A DNA stretch of 64,000 nt from Bradyrhizobium sp. CCGB01 (GCF_024199795.1 NZ_JANADK010000001.1:5456001-5520000), one strand, 5' to 3'; shown: positions 24,392 through 32,956, counted from the first letter of the stretch. The notes: generated from the letters alone by a model not told the origin. Program-made: numbers and translations.

Positions 24392-24590
24392 ATGAAGTTT
24401 GTAGTCGCGACCGTGCTTCGGCAAGGTGATCCCGACCTTGCAAGCCGATGGCCCTGAAGTGATCGCCGTTCAATACGGACTCAACAGCTACGCGGACGAC
24501 ATCGAGACCGTGAAGCACACGTTGGGTCGGCGGTCGGGTGTTGCCAAGGCAATGGCTCTACGGGGCCGCAATTCTAAAACTCTGCCCGCG
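24392..24590 (+). pseudogene. Relic of an alpha/beta hydrolase gene
   Basis: Broken reading frames resemble the N-terminal part of an alpha/beta hydrolase. ATG 24392 gives MKFVV. Out of frame with it, from about 24414, comes CFGKVIPTLQADGPEVIAVQ, then GLNSYADDIETVKHTLGRRSG, which matches the KVIPLLQxxG...ADDVAxxRRxL pattern of that family. The nucleophile elbow expected next survives only in another frame (WLYGAAI), so at least two frameshifts and a deletion are needed. It lies between the LysR gene and an intact but different alpha/beta hydrolase. Confidence 0.5.
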
Positions 24591-24672
24591 AAATTGAGTA
24601 ACGCGTGGCTCAATAGATCAATTAATCGCTGTCCTTTCAATAAATGTCTGACAGCGCAGATGGAGCGACTCG

Positions 24673-25491
24673 ATGTCCACGATCACTACTAACGACGGTG
24701 TAAACATCTTCTACAAGGATTGGGGATCAGGTCAGCCGATCGTCTTCAGCCACGGTTGGCCGCTGACGGCGGACGACTGGGATGCCCAGATGACGTTCTT
24801 CCTTCATCACGGGTATCGGGTGATCGCCCACGACCGGCGCGGCCACGGCCGGTCCGACCAGCCCAGCACCGGCAACGACATGGACCATTGGGTTGACGAC
24901 CTCGCGGCCCTGACTGAACACCTCAACCTGCGCGACGCGATCCACATCGGGCACTCGACAGGTGGCGGTGAGGTGGCTCGCTATGTCGCTCGCCACCAGG
25001 AGCGCGTCGCGAAGGCGGTTCTGGTCGCTTCACTGACGCCGAACATGTACCGGAGCGAGAACAACGCGTCCGGTCAACCGCCGGAGTGGTTCGAAGCGAT
25101 CCGGGCAGGCGTGCTGGGCAACCGGTCGGAATTTTACCGTTTCGTCCCTGAGAATCCGTTCTACGGGTACAACCTCGATGGGGCCAAGCCTTCGGAGGCA
25201 ATCATTGCGAACTGGTGGCGCCAAGGCATGGCCGGCGGTGCTCTCGCTCACTACGCGACTGTCGACTCTTGGCTCGAAGATTATACTGAAGACCTCAAGA
25301 AGATCACCGTGCCGGTGCTGGTGATGCATGGCGAGGCTGATCAAGTCGTCCCGTTCGCAAGTTCCGTGCCGCGTGCGGTCGACTTGCTCAGGAACGGGTC
25401 GCTGAAGACCTATCCCGGCTACCCCCATGGCATGCTAACCACGCATGCGGATGTCCTCAACCCCGACCTGCTCTCGTTCATCAGATCTTGA
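24673..25491 (+). CDS. Alpha/beta hydrolase, non-heme chloroperoxidase-like
   Basis: A 272-residue alpha/beta hydrolase. The nucleophile elbow is IHIGHSTGGGEVARY (Ser95), the acid is Asp223 in GEADQVVPF, and the base is His252 in GYPHGM. The oxyanion loop reads SHGWPLTADDWDAQM. These are the features of the cofactor-free chloroperoxidase/esterase group, which also makes peracids; the natural substrate is unknown. ATG 24673 has GGAG upstream. Probably regulated by the LysR gene at 23299-24222. Confidence 0.92.
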   Translation: MSTITTNDGVNIFYKDWGSGQPIVFSHGWPLTADDWDAQMTFFLHHGYRVIAHDRRGHGRSDQPSTGNDMDHWVDDLAALTEHLNLRDAIHIGHSTGGGEVARYVARHQERVAKAVLVASLTPNMYRSENNASGQPPEWFEAIRAGVLGNRSEFYRFVPENPFYGYNLDGAKPSEAIIANWWRQGMAGGALAHYATVDSWLEDYTEDLKKITVPVLVMHGEADQVVPFASSVPRAVDLLRNGSLKTYPGYPHGMLTTHADVLNPDLLSFIRS

Positions 25492-25818
25492 CGACATCTC
25501 TCATCCATCATCCCTTCCCGCACGAAGGAGATGCCGTTTGCAAGGCGGCCTCTCCTTCCAGTTCAAGAGACGGTATGCGACAGCCGCTTTTGGCCTTCGC
25601 TGACCTTGTTGGCCGTCCGCCGACCGTCAGCATTTGACCCGAAGGCGAAGTCGCCGCTGTCCGTATGCATGTCCGTTAATCGGGGGCTGAGCCGAACCGT
25701 TACTCGCGGCGAGTCTTTCGGTTGACGAGTGCGGCCCATCGCCTGGATATATCCAATACGTCGCTGAGCGAGGCGACCGATCATACGTCAGGCGGCAGTG
25801 GATGGCATTGTGGCCTGA
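25492..25818. other. Intergenic region without a supported gene
   Basis: 327 bases. The only notable element is a degenerate repeat phrase TTTGACCCGAAGGCGAAGTC near 25633, related to those at 23267 and 30820. Short open frames here have no protein-like composition. Confidence 0.4.
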
Positions 25819-26232
25819 TCAGTCATTCACGCCGATGTCCGTAAAGAGGAACCCCGTTGGCGTCTTGGTAAAGACGTAAATGGTCTCGCCGCAGAAAATG
25901 GAGTAATAGTCATTTTTGTCTTGATCGCGATCGTAGACGGCCTTGCCGCGCTGGATACACGCGCGATCTTTCGCCGTGAACGAGGTCCGATAGGTCTTGG
26001 CGCGAAATTGCGCGGCGTCGCGAATTGCGCTGTCGTTCATGAACGGCAATCGTGTCATACCGGCGACGGCGGCGGGGTCGTTTGCTTTCAGCGCCGCGCG
26101 AAACTTCTCGATGAAGCCATCGAATTCCTTCTGCAAGGCAGGAGAAGCGACGGCGTTCTTCGGCGCCGCGGCGACGGCTGGAGCAAGGTTCACGAGGGCG
26201 GTTGCAAGCATAATTCTCAGCAAAAATTTCAC
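25819..26232 (-). CDS. Small exported protein of unknown function
   Basis: A 137-residue protein not recognised as a named family. The likely start is GTG 26232, preceded by GGACGGAG, giving a signal peptide (MKFLLRIMLATALVNLAPAV, cleaved near AAA). The mature part has a helical segment (LQKEFDGFIEKFRAALKAND), then one pair of cysteines (ACIQ and IFCG), and ends VFTKTPTGFLFTDIGVND. The overall look is that of a periplasmic nuclear-transport-factor-2-like domain, but this is a guess. No obvious operon partner. Confidence 0.6.
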   Translation of the reverse strand: MKFLLRIMLATALVNLAPAVAAAPKNAVASPALQKEFDGFIEKFRAALKANDPAAVAGMTRLPFMNDSAIRDAAQFRAKTYRTSFTAKDRACIQRGKAVYDRDQDKNDYYSIFCGETIYVFTKTPTGFLFTDIGVND

Positions 26233-26674
26233 GGGTTGGCTCCGTCCATCTACCAATCAAAAGTCTTCCAAATCCATGATGTTCTGTCGCGTCAAGGACT
26301 TTCTGGTTCACCGGCGCAGCGTTGACCCCGCCCAGGCGTGGACCGACAGCATTCGCCGGAGCATGCGCTGGCATGTTTTGCCGCACCTGTTTAATGCAGA
26401 AATTGGCCCGAAGCCGTCCGCGAGGGCAGAGCAGATCGTGTCCGCTTTGCCCCGAAGCGGAGGGCATTATGGCCAGCGGTCAGGTGAACCGCGCAAACAG
26501 GCCGAACACATGGCCGCTCCGACCAACGCCGCAAAGTGAAAATTCTCCTTGCCAACCGGGAGCCGTCCACACATGGCCCATCGCGTCATTTCACTGCGAT
26601 GCGCAATTTGATCGCTACCGGGGCATAGCGGACTTTCGCGAGCCGTCAGCGCGACCGGTCTATGGGTTCACGGC
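26233..26674. other. Intergenic region with degenerate repeat
   Basis: 442 bases without a convincing gene. The part from about 26570 to 26645 (with GCATAGCGGACTTTCGCG at 26623-26640) belongs to the degenerate block family seen at 23221-23290. Open frames on the plus strand lack plausible protein features. Confidence 0.45.
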
Positions 26675-27364
26675 CTATTCCGAAGGAATCCGCGAGAACC
26701 GGAAATTGCAGTGGCTCGCGCCGCCGGCCAGCGTCTGTGTCCTTTCCAGGCGGATGCCTCGCGTTGCATAGGCATCGAAATCCAGCCCGCAAATGTTCGG
26801 CAGGATGTCCTTGTCTCCATGGCGAGCCGCGAATTTGCAGAAGCCGCAAGCCTTGTAGTTGATGCCGAACTCAAAACTGTCACGGGGACCAGGCTCGACG
26901 AAGTCGTAGACGAAATCCTCAGGAAACTGCTGCTGATGGCTTTCTGTCACGCTTTTCGCAGCCTGCTCGCGCAGCAAGGCCTGGTTCTCAAGCGACATGA
27001 ACTGACGCCCTGCGGCCAGACGTTCCGCCTCTCGCACCGTGAGCAATTGCGCCTTGTAGGTTTCCCGCTCGATCTCGTCGATGACGGACAGCGGCACGCC
27101 GTGTCGGTGGAGCACACGGCTGATGGCCATGAAGCCCATGAGACGCATGAAGAAATCGCTCATGCGGCTCGCCGCGCCTCCGACATAGGGCATCTGGGTG
27201 AGCACGATCTCGAATTCGTCCATCACCTCCCCCCTGATCCGGTCAATATCGGAGAGATGCGCACGCTCGCGGAGCATCGCCGCGGCAAGGTCGAGCCGAT
27301 GGCACATGGCGGCCTCCATGGCGCCGCGGTGCTGCTCGTAGAAGGGATGGACGGACTCAGCCAT
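26675..27364 (-). CDS. L-2-amino-thiazoline-4-carboxylic acid hydrolase family protein
   Basis: A 229-residue protein of the ATC-hydrolase family, whose founding member opens the thiazoline ring of L-ATC to N-carbamoyl-L-cysteine. The C-terminal half carries the family core: FEFGINYKACGFCKFAARHG, LPNICGLDFDAYATRGIRL and GGASHCNFRF, with Cys and His residues that could be catalytic or metal-bound. The N-terminal half is helical. It follows the RidA gene by 47 bp on the same strand. No N-carbamoyl-cysteine amidohydrolase is in the window, so cysteine synthesis from ATC is not supported; another ring or imine substrate is possible. Confidence 0.8.
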   Translation of the reverse strand: MAESVHPFYEQHRGAMEAAMCHRLDLAAAMLRERAHLSDIDRIRGEVMDEFEIVLTQMPYVGGAASRMSDFFMRLMGFMAISRVLHRHGVPLSVIDEIERETYKAQLLTVREAERLAAGRQFMSLENQALLREQAAKSVTESHQQQFPEDFVYDFVEPGPRDSFEFGINYKACGFCKFAARHGDKDILPNICGLDFDAYATRGIRLERTQTLAGGASHCNFRFSRIPSE

Positions 27365-27411
27365 TGGACACCCGCATCATTGGCTTATTGAAAGGTCGGC
27401 GAAGCCTGATT

Positions 27412-27798
27412 TCAATCCGCGGCGATCGCCTCGATTTCGAGTAACCATTTGCCATCAACGGTCTCGGCGACCACGACCGTCAGCGCGGGCTGATGCTCGC
27501 CGAGCTTCGCACAACGAATGGTACGGTTCGTCACGAGTTGACTGCGGTCGGTCAGGAACGTGGTGACCTTGACCAGATGCTCGACGCCGAGGCCGGCGGC
27601 GGCGAGCACCTCGATGACGTTGCGCCAGGCCTGCTCGCATTGCGCCTCGAAACCTTCGGGCACGGTGCCGTCGGGTCTCTCAGGCACCTGGCCGCTGATG
27701 AACAACAGGCGGCGATGCTGCGTCAATTCAAGTCCCATGCAGTAGCCGGCGGCGGGAGCGTGGACCGTTGCGGGATTGTGGCTTACGGTGTGAGCCAT
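27412..27798 (-). CDS. RidA/YjgF-family protein
   Basis: A 128-residue RidA-like protein. Family members deaminate reactive enamines or imines, or serve in specific catabolic pathways. Recognisable parts are RLLFISGQVPERPDGTVPEG, QCEQAWRNVIEVLAAAGLG and HLVKVTTFLTDRSQL. The arginine that binds the carboxylate in true RidA (in an IAR or VEI context near the C-terminus) is not seen; the end reads LLEIEAIAAD, so it may belong to a non-RidA subgroup. ATG 27798 lies directly after the VOC stop, indicating one transcript. Confidence 0.87.
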   Translation of the reverse strand: MAHTVSHNPATVHAPAAGYCMGLELTQHRRLLFISGQVPERPDGTVPEGFEAQCEQAWRNVIEVLAAAGLGVEHLVKVTTFLTDRSQLVTNRTIRCAKLGEHQPALTVVVAETVDGKWLLEIEAIAAD

Positions 27799-27799
27799 G

Positions 27800-28669
27800 T
27801 CAGTTTGCCTCCTGTTCGACGAATTCGAGCGCCAGACCATGCGCGGTGGCGGGTGGCACCGACAGCACGGCATCGGTCATCGCGAAGCCGACGCCATTGT
27901 GTTTCAGCGTTCGCCTTGTCGCATCCAGATCAGTGACCGCCAGACGCGCCGCGCAAAAGCGCGGCGAAGCGCTGTTCGCGAGGCCCGGTAACCGGCGCGC
28001 CAACTCGGACGGGCCAAGCAAGGTGATATGATTGCCGGGCTCGCCAATCGTCAGCCGCCCGGGCGCAAGCTCGGCCGTGCCTTCCGTGAGGCGCTCGAGG
28101 AAATCGCGATGCGCCGCCGGCTCCGCCGCCGACATCACCACCTCGACCACCCGGACGGCGCCGTTGGGATGACGCTGATACTGCGCCTTCCAGAACAGTT
28201 CCGGCGGGTGACGCTGCTGGCAGGTGAAGAACGCGATCCCGGGCATGGCGGGGTCCGTGGCAAAGGCCAGCGAAAACGCGACGCGCGCCGTGCCTCCGCC
28301 CGGGAGCACCGCGTCGCGGCCGAAATCGAACGGAGCATAATCGCCGATGCGGTCGGCCCTGAAACGCGCGGCATCGGCATGGGCGTCGGTGCTGTGCAAG
28401 ACCAGCATCGACATCCCTTCGGCGGTCTCAAGAAAATCGCGGTTGTGGGCCGCGAAGCTGAAATGACCCGGCGTGGCTGGCGGCACCAACGCATTGTCGG
28501 TGACGGCCAGCAACTCCACAAAATTGTCGGCGAACTGCGCAAGGCGGTTGCTCGTTCCGAACGGGTGCACGCCGGTCGGCGTGAGGTTGAAGCCCAACGT
28601 CTGCCAATCCAGCGCAGCCTGTTCCAGATTCTGGACGCAAATGACGAGATGATCGATTCGGCGCGGCAT
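27800..28669 (-). CDS. VOC/glyoxalase-like domain protein
   Basis: A 289-residue protein with a glyoxalase-like fold. The N-terminus MPRRIDHLVICVQNLEQAAL begins the first beta-alpha-beta module with a likely metal-ligand His, and FVELLAV gives a glutamate. The second half (RFCAARLAVTDLDATRRTL, HGLALEFVEQEAN) repeats the pattern. Metal-dependent ring cleavage or isomerisation is typical for the superfamily. It is the first gene of a VOC-RidA-ATC-hydrolase operon and is divergent from the LysR gene at 28798. Confidence 0.85.
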   Translation of the reverse strand: MPRRIDHLVICVQNLEQAALDWQTLGFNLTPTGVHPFGTSNRLAQFADNFVELLAVTDNALVPPATPGHFSFAAHNRDFLETAEGMSMLVLHSTDAHADAARFRADRIGDYAPFDFGRDAVLPGGGTARVAFSLAFATDPAMPGIAFFTCQQRHPPELFWKAQYQRHPNGAVRVVEVVMSAAEPAAHRDFLERLTEGTAELAPGRLTIGEPGNHITLLGPSELARRLPGLANSASPRFCAARLAVTDLDATRRTLKHNGVGFAMTDAVLSVPPATAHGLALEFVEQEAN

Positions 28670-28797
28670 GGGGTTTCTCCGGATTGCGAGCCGACCGTAT
28701 CCGGCGACATCGCCGTGGCGCAAAGCATTGTTCCTGCGGGTCAGCGCAAGAAAATCTATTGCAAGGCCCTGGCCCATCGGTGTCAAACTGCGGCGCG

Positions 28798-29421
28798 ATG
28801 ACCTACACCCTTCCGCCACTCAACGCGCTCCGCGCATTCGAGGCCGCCGCGCGGCATCTCAGCTTCAAGCTGGCCGCGCACGAGCTGCACGTGACGCCCG
28901 CCGCCGTGGGGCAGCAGGTGAAAGCGCTGGAGGCGCGTCTCGGCGTGCAACTGTTCGAACGGCTGCACAAGCAGCTCATCCTGACCGCGGCCGGTCAGGC
29001 CTATCTGCCCGGGATCTCCGAAGGCTTTCGCCAGATTGCGGACGCGACCTCGCAATTGAAGCCGGAAGGTGCGGTGCTGCTGCAACTGGGAGTCCATGGC
29101 GGCATCGACCTGCGCCGCCTCGAATTGGCGGAGTTTCGCGGCGCACACGCGGACATCGGTTTACGGGTGCTGCAGCCCGCCGGCCTGCACGAGCTGGTCG
29201 AGGGCAAGGTCGACCTGCTGATCGCCCGCGGCGTTGGCCACCATCCGGGTTATCGCTGCGACCGGGTCGATGAGGGATCAGGTCCGGGTGATTGGCTGAT
29301 TGCGCCTGAAGGCACCGCGGATTGCCCCGAAATCGTCAGCTTCCGCGAATGGCTGCGCACCCTGCCGGCCGAGAACTCGCTTGCAAGCCACCGCCCTCGT
29401 CTGGTCGGCATCAGACGATAG
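28798..29421 (+). CDS. LysR-family regulator with internally deleted effector domain (GcvA-like)
   Basis: A 207-residue LysR protein, about 90 residues shorter than the family norm. The winged HTH is intact (PPLNALRAFEAAARHLSFKL, TPAAVGQQVKALEARLGVQL). The effector domain starts normally (GKVDLLIARGVGHHPGYRCD, near residue 160) and then jumps to the usual C-terminal part (WLIAPEGTADCPEIVSFREW), missing most of the second lobe in frame. Divergent from the VOC-RidA-ATC operon it would regulate. It may bind DNA without sensing a ligand, or be decaying. Confidence 0.78.
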   Translation: MTYTLPPLNALRAFEAAARHLSFKLAAHELHVTPAAVGQQVKALEARLGVQLFERLHKQLILTAAGQAYLPGISEGFRQIADATSQLKPEGAVLLQLGVHGGIDLRRLELAEFRGAHADIGLRVLQPAGLHELVEGKVDLLIARGVGHHPGYRCDRVDEGSGPGDWLIAPEGTADCPEIVSFREWLRTLPAENSLASHRPRLVGIRR

Positions 29422-29486
29422 GCTCGACCGACATTCCTCGCCGCGGCGACGTTGGACACGTCCGGCAAAACAGGATCAGAACATCA

Positions 29487-29726
29487 TCAGCCGCCGCCAA
29501 ACTTGGATGGATCATCGTAGGCAGGAGGATCGTCGTGATCGGTCCGCAGACCTCCCGGAACGGAATCGTCGCGATAGATGCGCACGCCTCCCGGAGTGAC
29601 ATAGCTCGGGGTGACAGCCTGGCCAGGACGCGTGATGGCTTGTCGCGAGTTGTGATGCCACCGTGGGGCGGCGTTCGCAGAGGCACACGACGCGATCACA
29701 AGGCATAATCCCAAGACAAAACGCAT
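29487..29726 (-). CDS. Small exported protein of unknown function (79 residues)
   Basis: A 79-residue protein with a clear signal peptide (MRFVLGLCLVIASCASANA) and a short polar mature part rich in Asp, Pro and Gly (GVRIYRDDSVPGGLRTDHDD). No family recognised. The cysteine near the cleavage site is not in a good lipobox. It stands alone on the minus strand. Confidence 0.6.
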   Translation of the reverse strand: MRFVLGLCLVIASCASANAAPRWHHNSRQAITRPGQAVTPSYVTPGGVRIYRDDSVPGGLRTDHDDPPAYDDPSKFGGG

Positions 29727-29868
29727 TGCATTTTCTCCCAGCAGCTAGCCCTGTTCTATGTGGTGCGCGCGCCGCTCCCTGCTTTCACGTTTGAACGACG
29801 CTTTTGGCCCAAAGCTGCCCTCCAGGGGCGCTCGGGCCAACGTCTGCAAGCAGTCCTCCCGTCGGCAG

Positions 29869-30087
29869 CTACAGCAAGCCGCGCTTGTGCTGGGTGATGA
29901 TGATAACGCGGATGATGCAGTCCGATATTGACTCGCCGGGCCGCCGCACCTTGTGCAGCCGTCGCCACGTTTCCTCATCGATCGGTATCTGCCATTTGCC
30001 GCTTGCTAGGCGCTGTCCGGTATTGTCGGACGGGAACTCGGCCGCAATCAGAGCGCGGCACTCGTCGGTGATTTCAATATCCGGCAT
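29869..30087 (-). CDS. Small protein of unknown function (72 residues)
   Basis: A 72-residue acidic-then-basic protein with a plausible fold: MPDIEITDECRALIAAEF, then IPIDEETWRRLHKVRRPGES and a hydrophobic strand CIIRVIIITQHK. The central part resembles a ribbon-helix or antitoxin-like small protein (ETWRRLHKVRRPGESISD), but no toxin partner is adjacent. Reading-frame composition is better than in neighbouring gaps. Function not assigned. Confidence 0.5.
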   Translation of the reverse strand: MPDIEITDECRALIAAEFPSDNTGQRLASGKWQIPIDEETWRRLHKVRRPGESISDCIIRVIIITQHKRGLL

Positions 30088-30484
30088 TCTTGGTGGCTCT
30101 CGCGGACGGTGTGGTCGCGCGCAGCCCTCGCCCGATCCGGAGAGATCAGCCAGTTAAATCGCGGTAACAACCGATCCATCCGAAGCCAATGCCGGTCATC
30201 CTGAGACGGACGCCAGGCGCGGCATCTGGACGCGCCCCGCGTAGGGTGGTAGCGGCGCACGGATGGACGACCTGCTGAATATTGGGAGGCGCGACGCGGA
30301 CAAAGAAGATCATTCAATGACTTGGGTTCTCGTTCCCGCAAACATGACGCTGAGTGTGCGGGGCGCTCGTCGTTGCCAGACGTTACCATTATTTCACAAC
30401 GTTGACGCGATTTAACAAGGCTTTTGAGCGCGGCGCGAATAAACCGCGCGTGCCGGGGGTGTCCTCCAGAAACGAGATGACGCC
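30088..30484. other. Intergenic region without a supported gene
   Basis: 397 bases. An open minus-strand frame covers most of it but is rich in Arg, Ser and Cys without a hydrophobic core, so it is rejected as a gene. Nothing else recognised. Confidence 0.4.
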
Positions 30485-30694
30485 GTGAAGTTTGACGAGC
30501 ACGAACGCACAGCGCTGATGGATGCAGGTTTTACCGTCGCCGACAACCGCAAGGCGGCTTACGTCGAAGCCGTCGTAGTGATCGCCGCACACGATGACGA
30601 AACCTATTCGCTGACATTCTCCCTGCCGAATGATGCCCGGATCGTGTGCGTTGTGCCACGCGACCAGATCACCGCCGCGATCACGGATCGCTAG
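30485..30694 (+). CDS. Small hypothetical protein (69 residues)
   Basis: A 69-residue protein starting at GTG 30485 after a CGAGATGA sequence. Composition is protein-like, with alternating strands and helices (MKFDEHERTALMDAGFTV, YVEAVVVIAAHDDETYSLTF). No family recognised and no operon partner. Confidence 0.5.
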   Translation: MKFDEHERTALMDAGFTVADNRKAAYVEAVVVIAAHDDETYSLTFSLPNDARIVCVVPRDQITAAITDR

Positions 30695-31031
30695 GCAGCT
30701 CCGCGGAGCCAACTTCAATGAAGCTGACTTTTTCCATGCAAGACTGTGGCTAGCCTTCGCTTTGAGGTCAGCTTAATGGGTCGGAGCGGACTAGATTTGT
30801 TCACGCTGAGCTTTTCGGGCCTTGACCCAACGCGGACGTAACCGCTGTGCGCAGGCGGGAACCAAGACCTCCTTCAATGCGACGAAACAAAATCTGCCGG
30901 GATGAAACCATTTTCCGGCATTCACGAAGGCTTAGTGAAACCGCCGGCCATTAGAAAGCGACCATCGGAAGCGATGGGCCGGGGGGCGCTGCACAAGTAA
31001 CGACAATCGCCATGGGGCGAGGGGCGACGCC
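30695..31031. other. Intergenic region with degenerate repeat
   Basis: 337 bases. 30783-30840 carries GGAGCGGACT and CTTGACCCAACGCGGACGTA, related to the blocks at 23267 and 33532. No gene seen; the last 100 bases should contain the promoter of the gene at 31032. Confidence 0.4.
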
Positions 31032-31418
31032 ATGTCACAGATTCGCAAAGCTCTTTTAGGTGCCATCGCGACCGGATTGACGCTCGGTGCGGTGCAGTAC
31101 GCTTCAGGTCACGACCTCGTAAGCCGCTGGCAGGCGGTCTCCGAACAGGAGAGCCACATCGTCAATCGCGCCGGCAAGGCAGATCATCTTGCCGCCCGCA
31201 AGCCTTTCGCAGTTCCGACGAAAACGGTTTCTCTGCGCTTGAACCATCTCGCCGATACCTCGGTCTTGCTGCGTATTCCGTCTGAGCCGGCCCGCGCCAC
31301 GAAGCCGCCGACGCTGCTGCGGAATCAGAGCCGTAAGCCGACACTTGCCTGCGAGCCTGTGGTCAGCGCGCTCACGGAAGTCGCAAGGCTTCTGCAGCCC
31401 GGCCGTTGCGTGACCTGA
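31032..31418 (+). CDS. Small exported protein with GHDxxxRWQA motif
   Basis: A 128-residue protein with an N-terminal signal (IRKALLGAIATGLTLGAVQY) followed by SGHDLVSRWQAVSEQESH. The rest is basic and low in hydrophobic residues, with two late cysteines. The GHDxxxRWQA motif recurs in a decayed frame at 32791-32956 on the other strand, so these appear to be members of one small exported family. Function unknown. Confidence 0.55.
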   Translation: MSQIRKALLGAIATGLTLGAVQYASGHDLVSRWQAVSEQESHIVNRAGKADHLAARKPFAVPTKTVSLRLNHLADTSVLLRIPSEPARATKPPTLLRNQSRKPTLACEPVVSALTEVARLLQPGRCVT

Positions 31419-31695
31419 TCGGCTCAATCCTCACCGTTCATACGCAGACCGGAACGCATGCTACCCAGCCCGCGAAATTCTTGATGTCCTGATCCCAGTA
31501 CACGGGCGCCTCGTTTAGCGATAGTTGCGCGATATGGCGCCCGTCCTGTTCCTCGGCAGGAGGCGCATCACAACCGCAACTTCCAATTTAGGCGATCTTG
31601 GCGACGCGGCCGAGACTGGCCGCATCTGCGCCACAAGTGCGCCCCATTGTCATCCCCTCGCCTCCTTAATCTTCGTGCCAAGTCGGGGACATGAA

Positions 31696-32790
31696 TTGGG
31701 GGGGACCGCGGCCGCGCGGCTGGCGACCTTGAAGATTTGGCAAGCAAGCAGTATTGCCGGCGCGCTGACCGCGGCTTCGCTTGCCGCGATTGGTCAGATC
31801 GCGGTACCGCGCCCAAGCATCGCAACGCCGAATGCAAGAGTGGCTGATGCATTCAGCGGCATTCCGCTGAATTTGACGACGGTCCTGACAAATGCCGGCG
31901 CCGCGTTTCCGGCCCCGGCCATCGAGACGAGATTCGACGCAGGATTATCGGCTAATGCGGTCGTTGCGGCGGGATTCAGCGCCGCGGCGCCGGACTCGGT
32001 GCCGCCGTCCGATGCAACGACTTCGCAAGGGCCAATGTTGCAGGTCGCCAGCCTTGAGGCAGCGTTGCCCGAGAACTCGGCAACGCTACAGCAGGACCGT
32101 CCGTCCGTTGCTTCGCCCAATCCGGGCGAAGGCAAACCGTCGTATCTCAAATACTACGTCTACTCGGAAATTCCGCCACCGAAGAAACCCGCGAAGATCG
32201 CCTTGTCGGCGTTGAGGGACGTTCCGCTCGGAACGCCCGTCCAGGAGATCGAACGTGCAGCCGAAGCGTTCGGTGTCGATGTCAATTTCATGAAGGCGGT
32301 CGCCAAAATCGAATCCGATTTCAATCCCAAGCAACGCACCGGCTCCTATATCGGCCTGTTCCAGCTGAGCAAGTTTGAGTTCAGCAAATACGGATCGGGC
32401 GACATCCTCAATCCTCGCGACAACGCTATGGGGGCTGCCTACAAATTTCTCAGCGAGGCTGCGCTATTCGAAACAATGGCGCAGAAGAAGCCGACCTTTT
32501 CCGACCTCTACCTGATCCACCAGCAGGGCTGGGAAGGAGCCGCCCAACACCTCAGCCGTCCGCAGCGGATTGCCTGGAGGTCGATGTGCGCAACCCGGGA
32601 AGGCACGGCGAAGGGCGAGCGATGGTGCAAGCGTGCTATCTGGGGCAACACGCTGCCTGCGGTCAAACGCGAATGGAAGTCCGTCGATAGTCTCACCTCG
32701 GCTGCGTTCGTCGCGATGTGGCGGGACCGCGTCGACACGCTCTATGCTCGCTATCCTGTGCTAACTGCGGCGGCCGAACGCTCGAGATAG
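31696..32790 (+). CDS. Lytic transglycosylase (SLT domain)
   Basis: Peptidoglycan lytic transglycosylase. The C-terminal SLT-like domain shows the catalytic glutamate in FMKAVAKIESDFNP, followed by GSYIGLFQLSKFEFSKYG and NAMGAAYKFLSEAAL. The N-terminal third is low-complexity, Ala/Pro/Ser-rich, with one membrane-like stretch (IAGALTAASLAAIGQIAV), probably an anchor or signal. The start is uncertain: TTG 31696 (about 364 residues) has GGGGA upstream, and the frame is open back to 31525 (ATG 31534), but that part is not protein-like. It may help insert a cell-envelope complex or remodel the wall. Confidence 0.82.
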   Translation: MGGTAAARLATLKIWQASSIAGALTAASLAAIGQIAVPRPSIATPNARVADAFSGIPLNLTTVLTNAGAAFPAPAIETRFDAGLSANAVVAAGFSAAAPDSVPPSDATTSQGPMLQVASLEAALPENSATLQQDRPSVASPNPGEGKPSYLKYYVYSEIPPPKKPAKIALSALRDVPLGTPVQEIERAAEAFGVDVNFMKAVAKIESDFNPKQRTGSYIGLFQLSKFEFSKYGSGDILNPRDNAMGAAYKFLSEAALFETMAQKKPTFSDLYLIHQQGWEGAAQHLSRPQRIAWRSMCATREGTAKGERWCKRAIWGNTLPAVKREWKSVDSLTSAAFVAMWRDRVDTLYARYPVLTAAAERSR

Positions 32791-32956
32791 AACAGCCTGC
32801 GACCGCCCGCACGCACACCTCTTGGCCCACATTCGTTTCGTCGGCGGTCAGGCTCAACCCAGCCTGCCACCGAGCGGATTGGTCATGACCCATTGCGGAC
32901 TTCAGAGGCGCAGCTAAAATTCCAAGAACTCCCACAGTCAGAGCGATCGATGGCAA
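32791..32956 (-). pseudogene. Possible remnant of a GHDxxxRWQA small exported protein gene
   Basis: On the minus strand, between the transglycosylase and the 2H gene, a TTG-started frame reads PSIALTVGVLGILAAPLKSA, a signal peptide, then MGHDQSARWQAGLSL. The motif repeats that of the protein at 31032-31418. The frame then runs antisense into the transglycosylase gene without a natural end, so it is probably a fragment. Confidence 0.3.

Noticed and set aside
30048..30389. Minus-strand open frame of 113 codons
   Set aside because: Arg-, Ser- and Cys-rich without hydrophobic core; looks like non-coding DNA.
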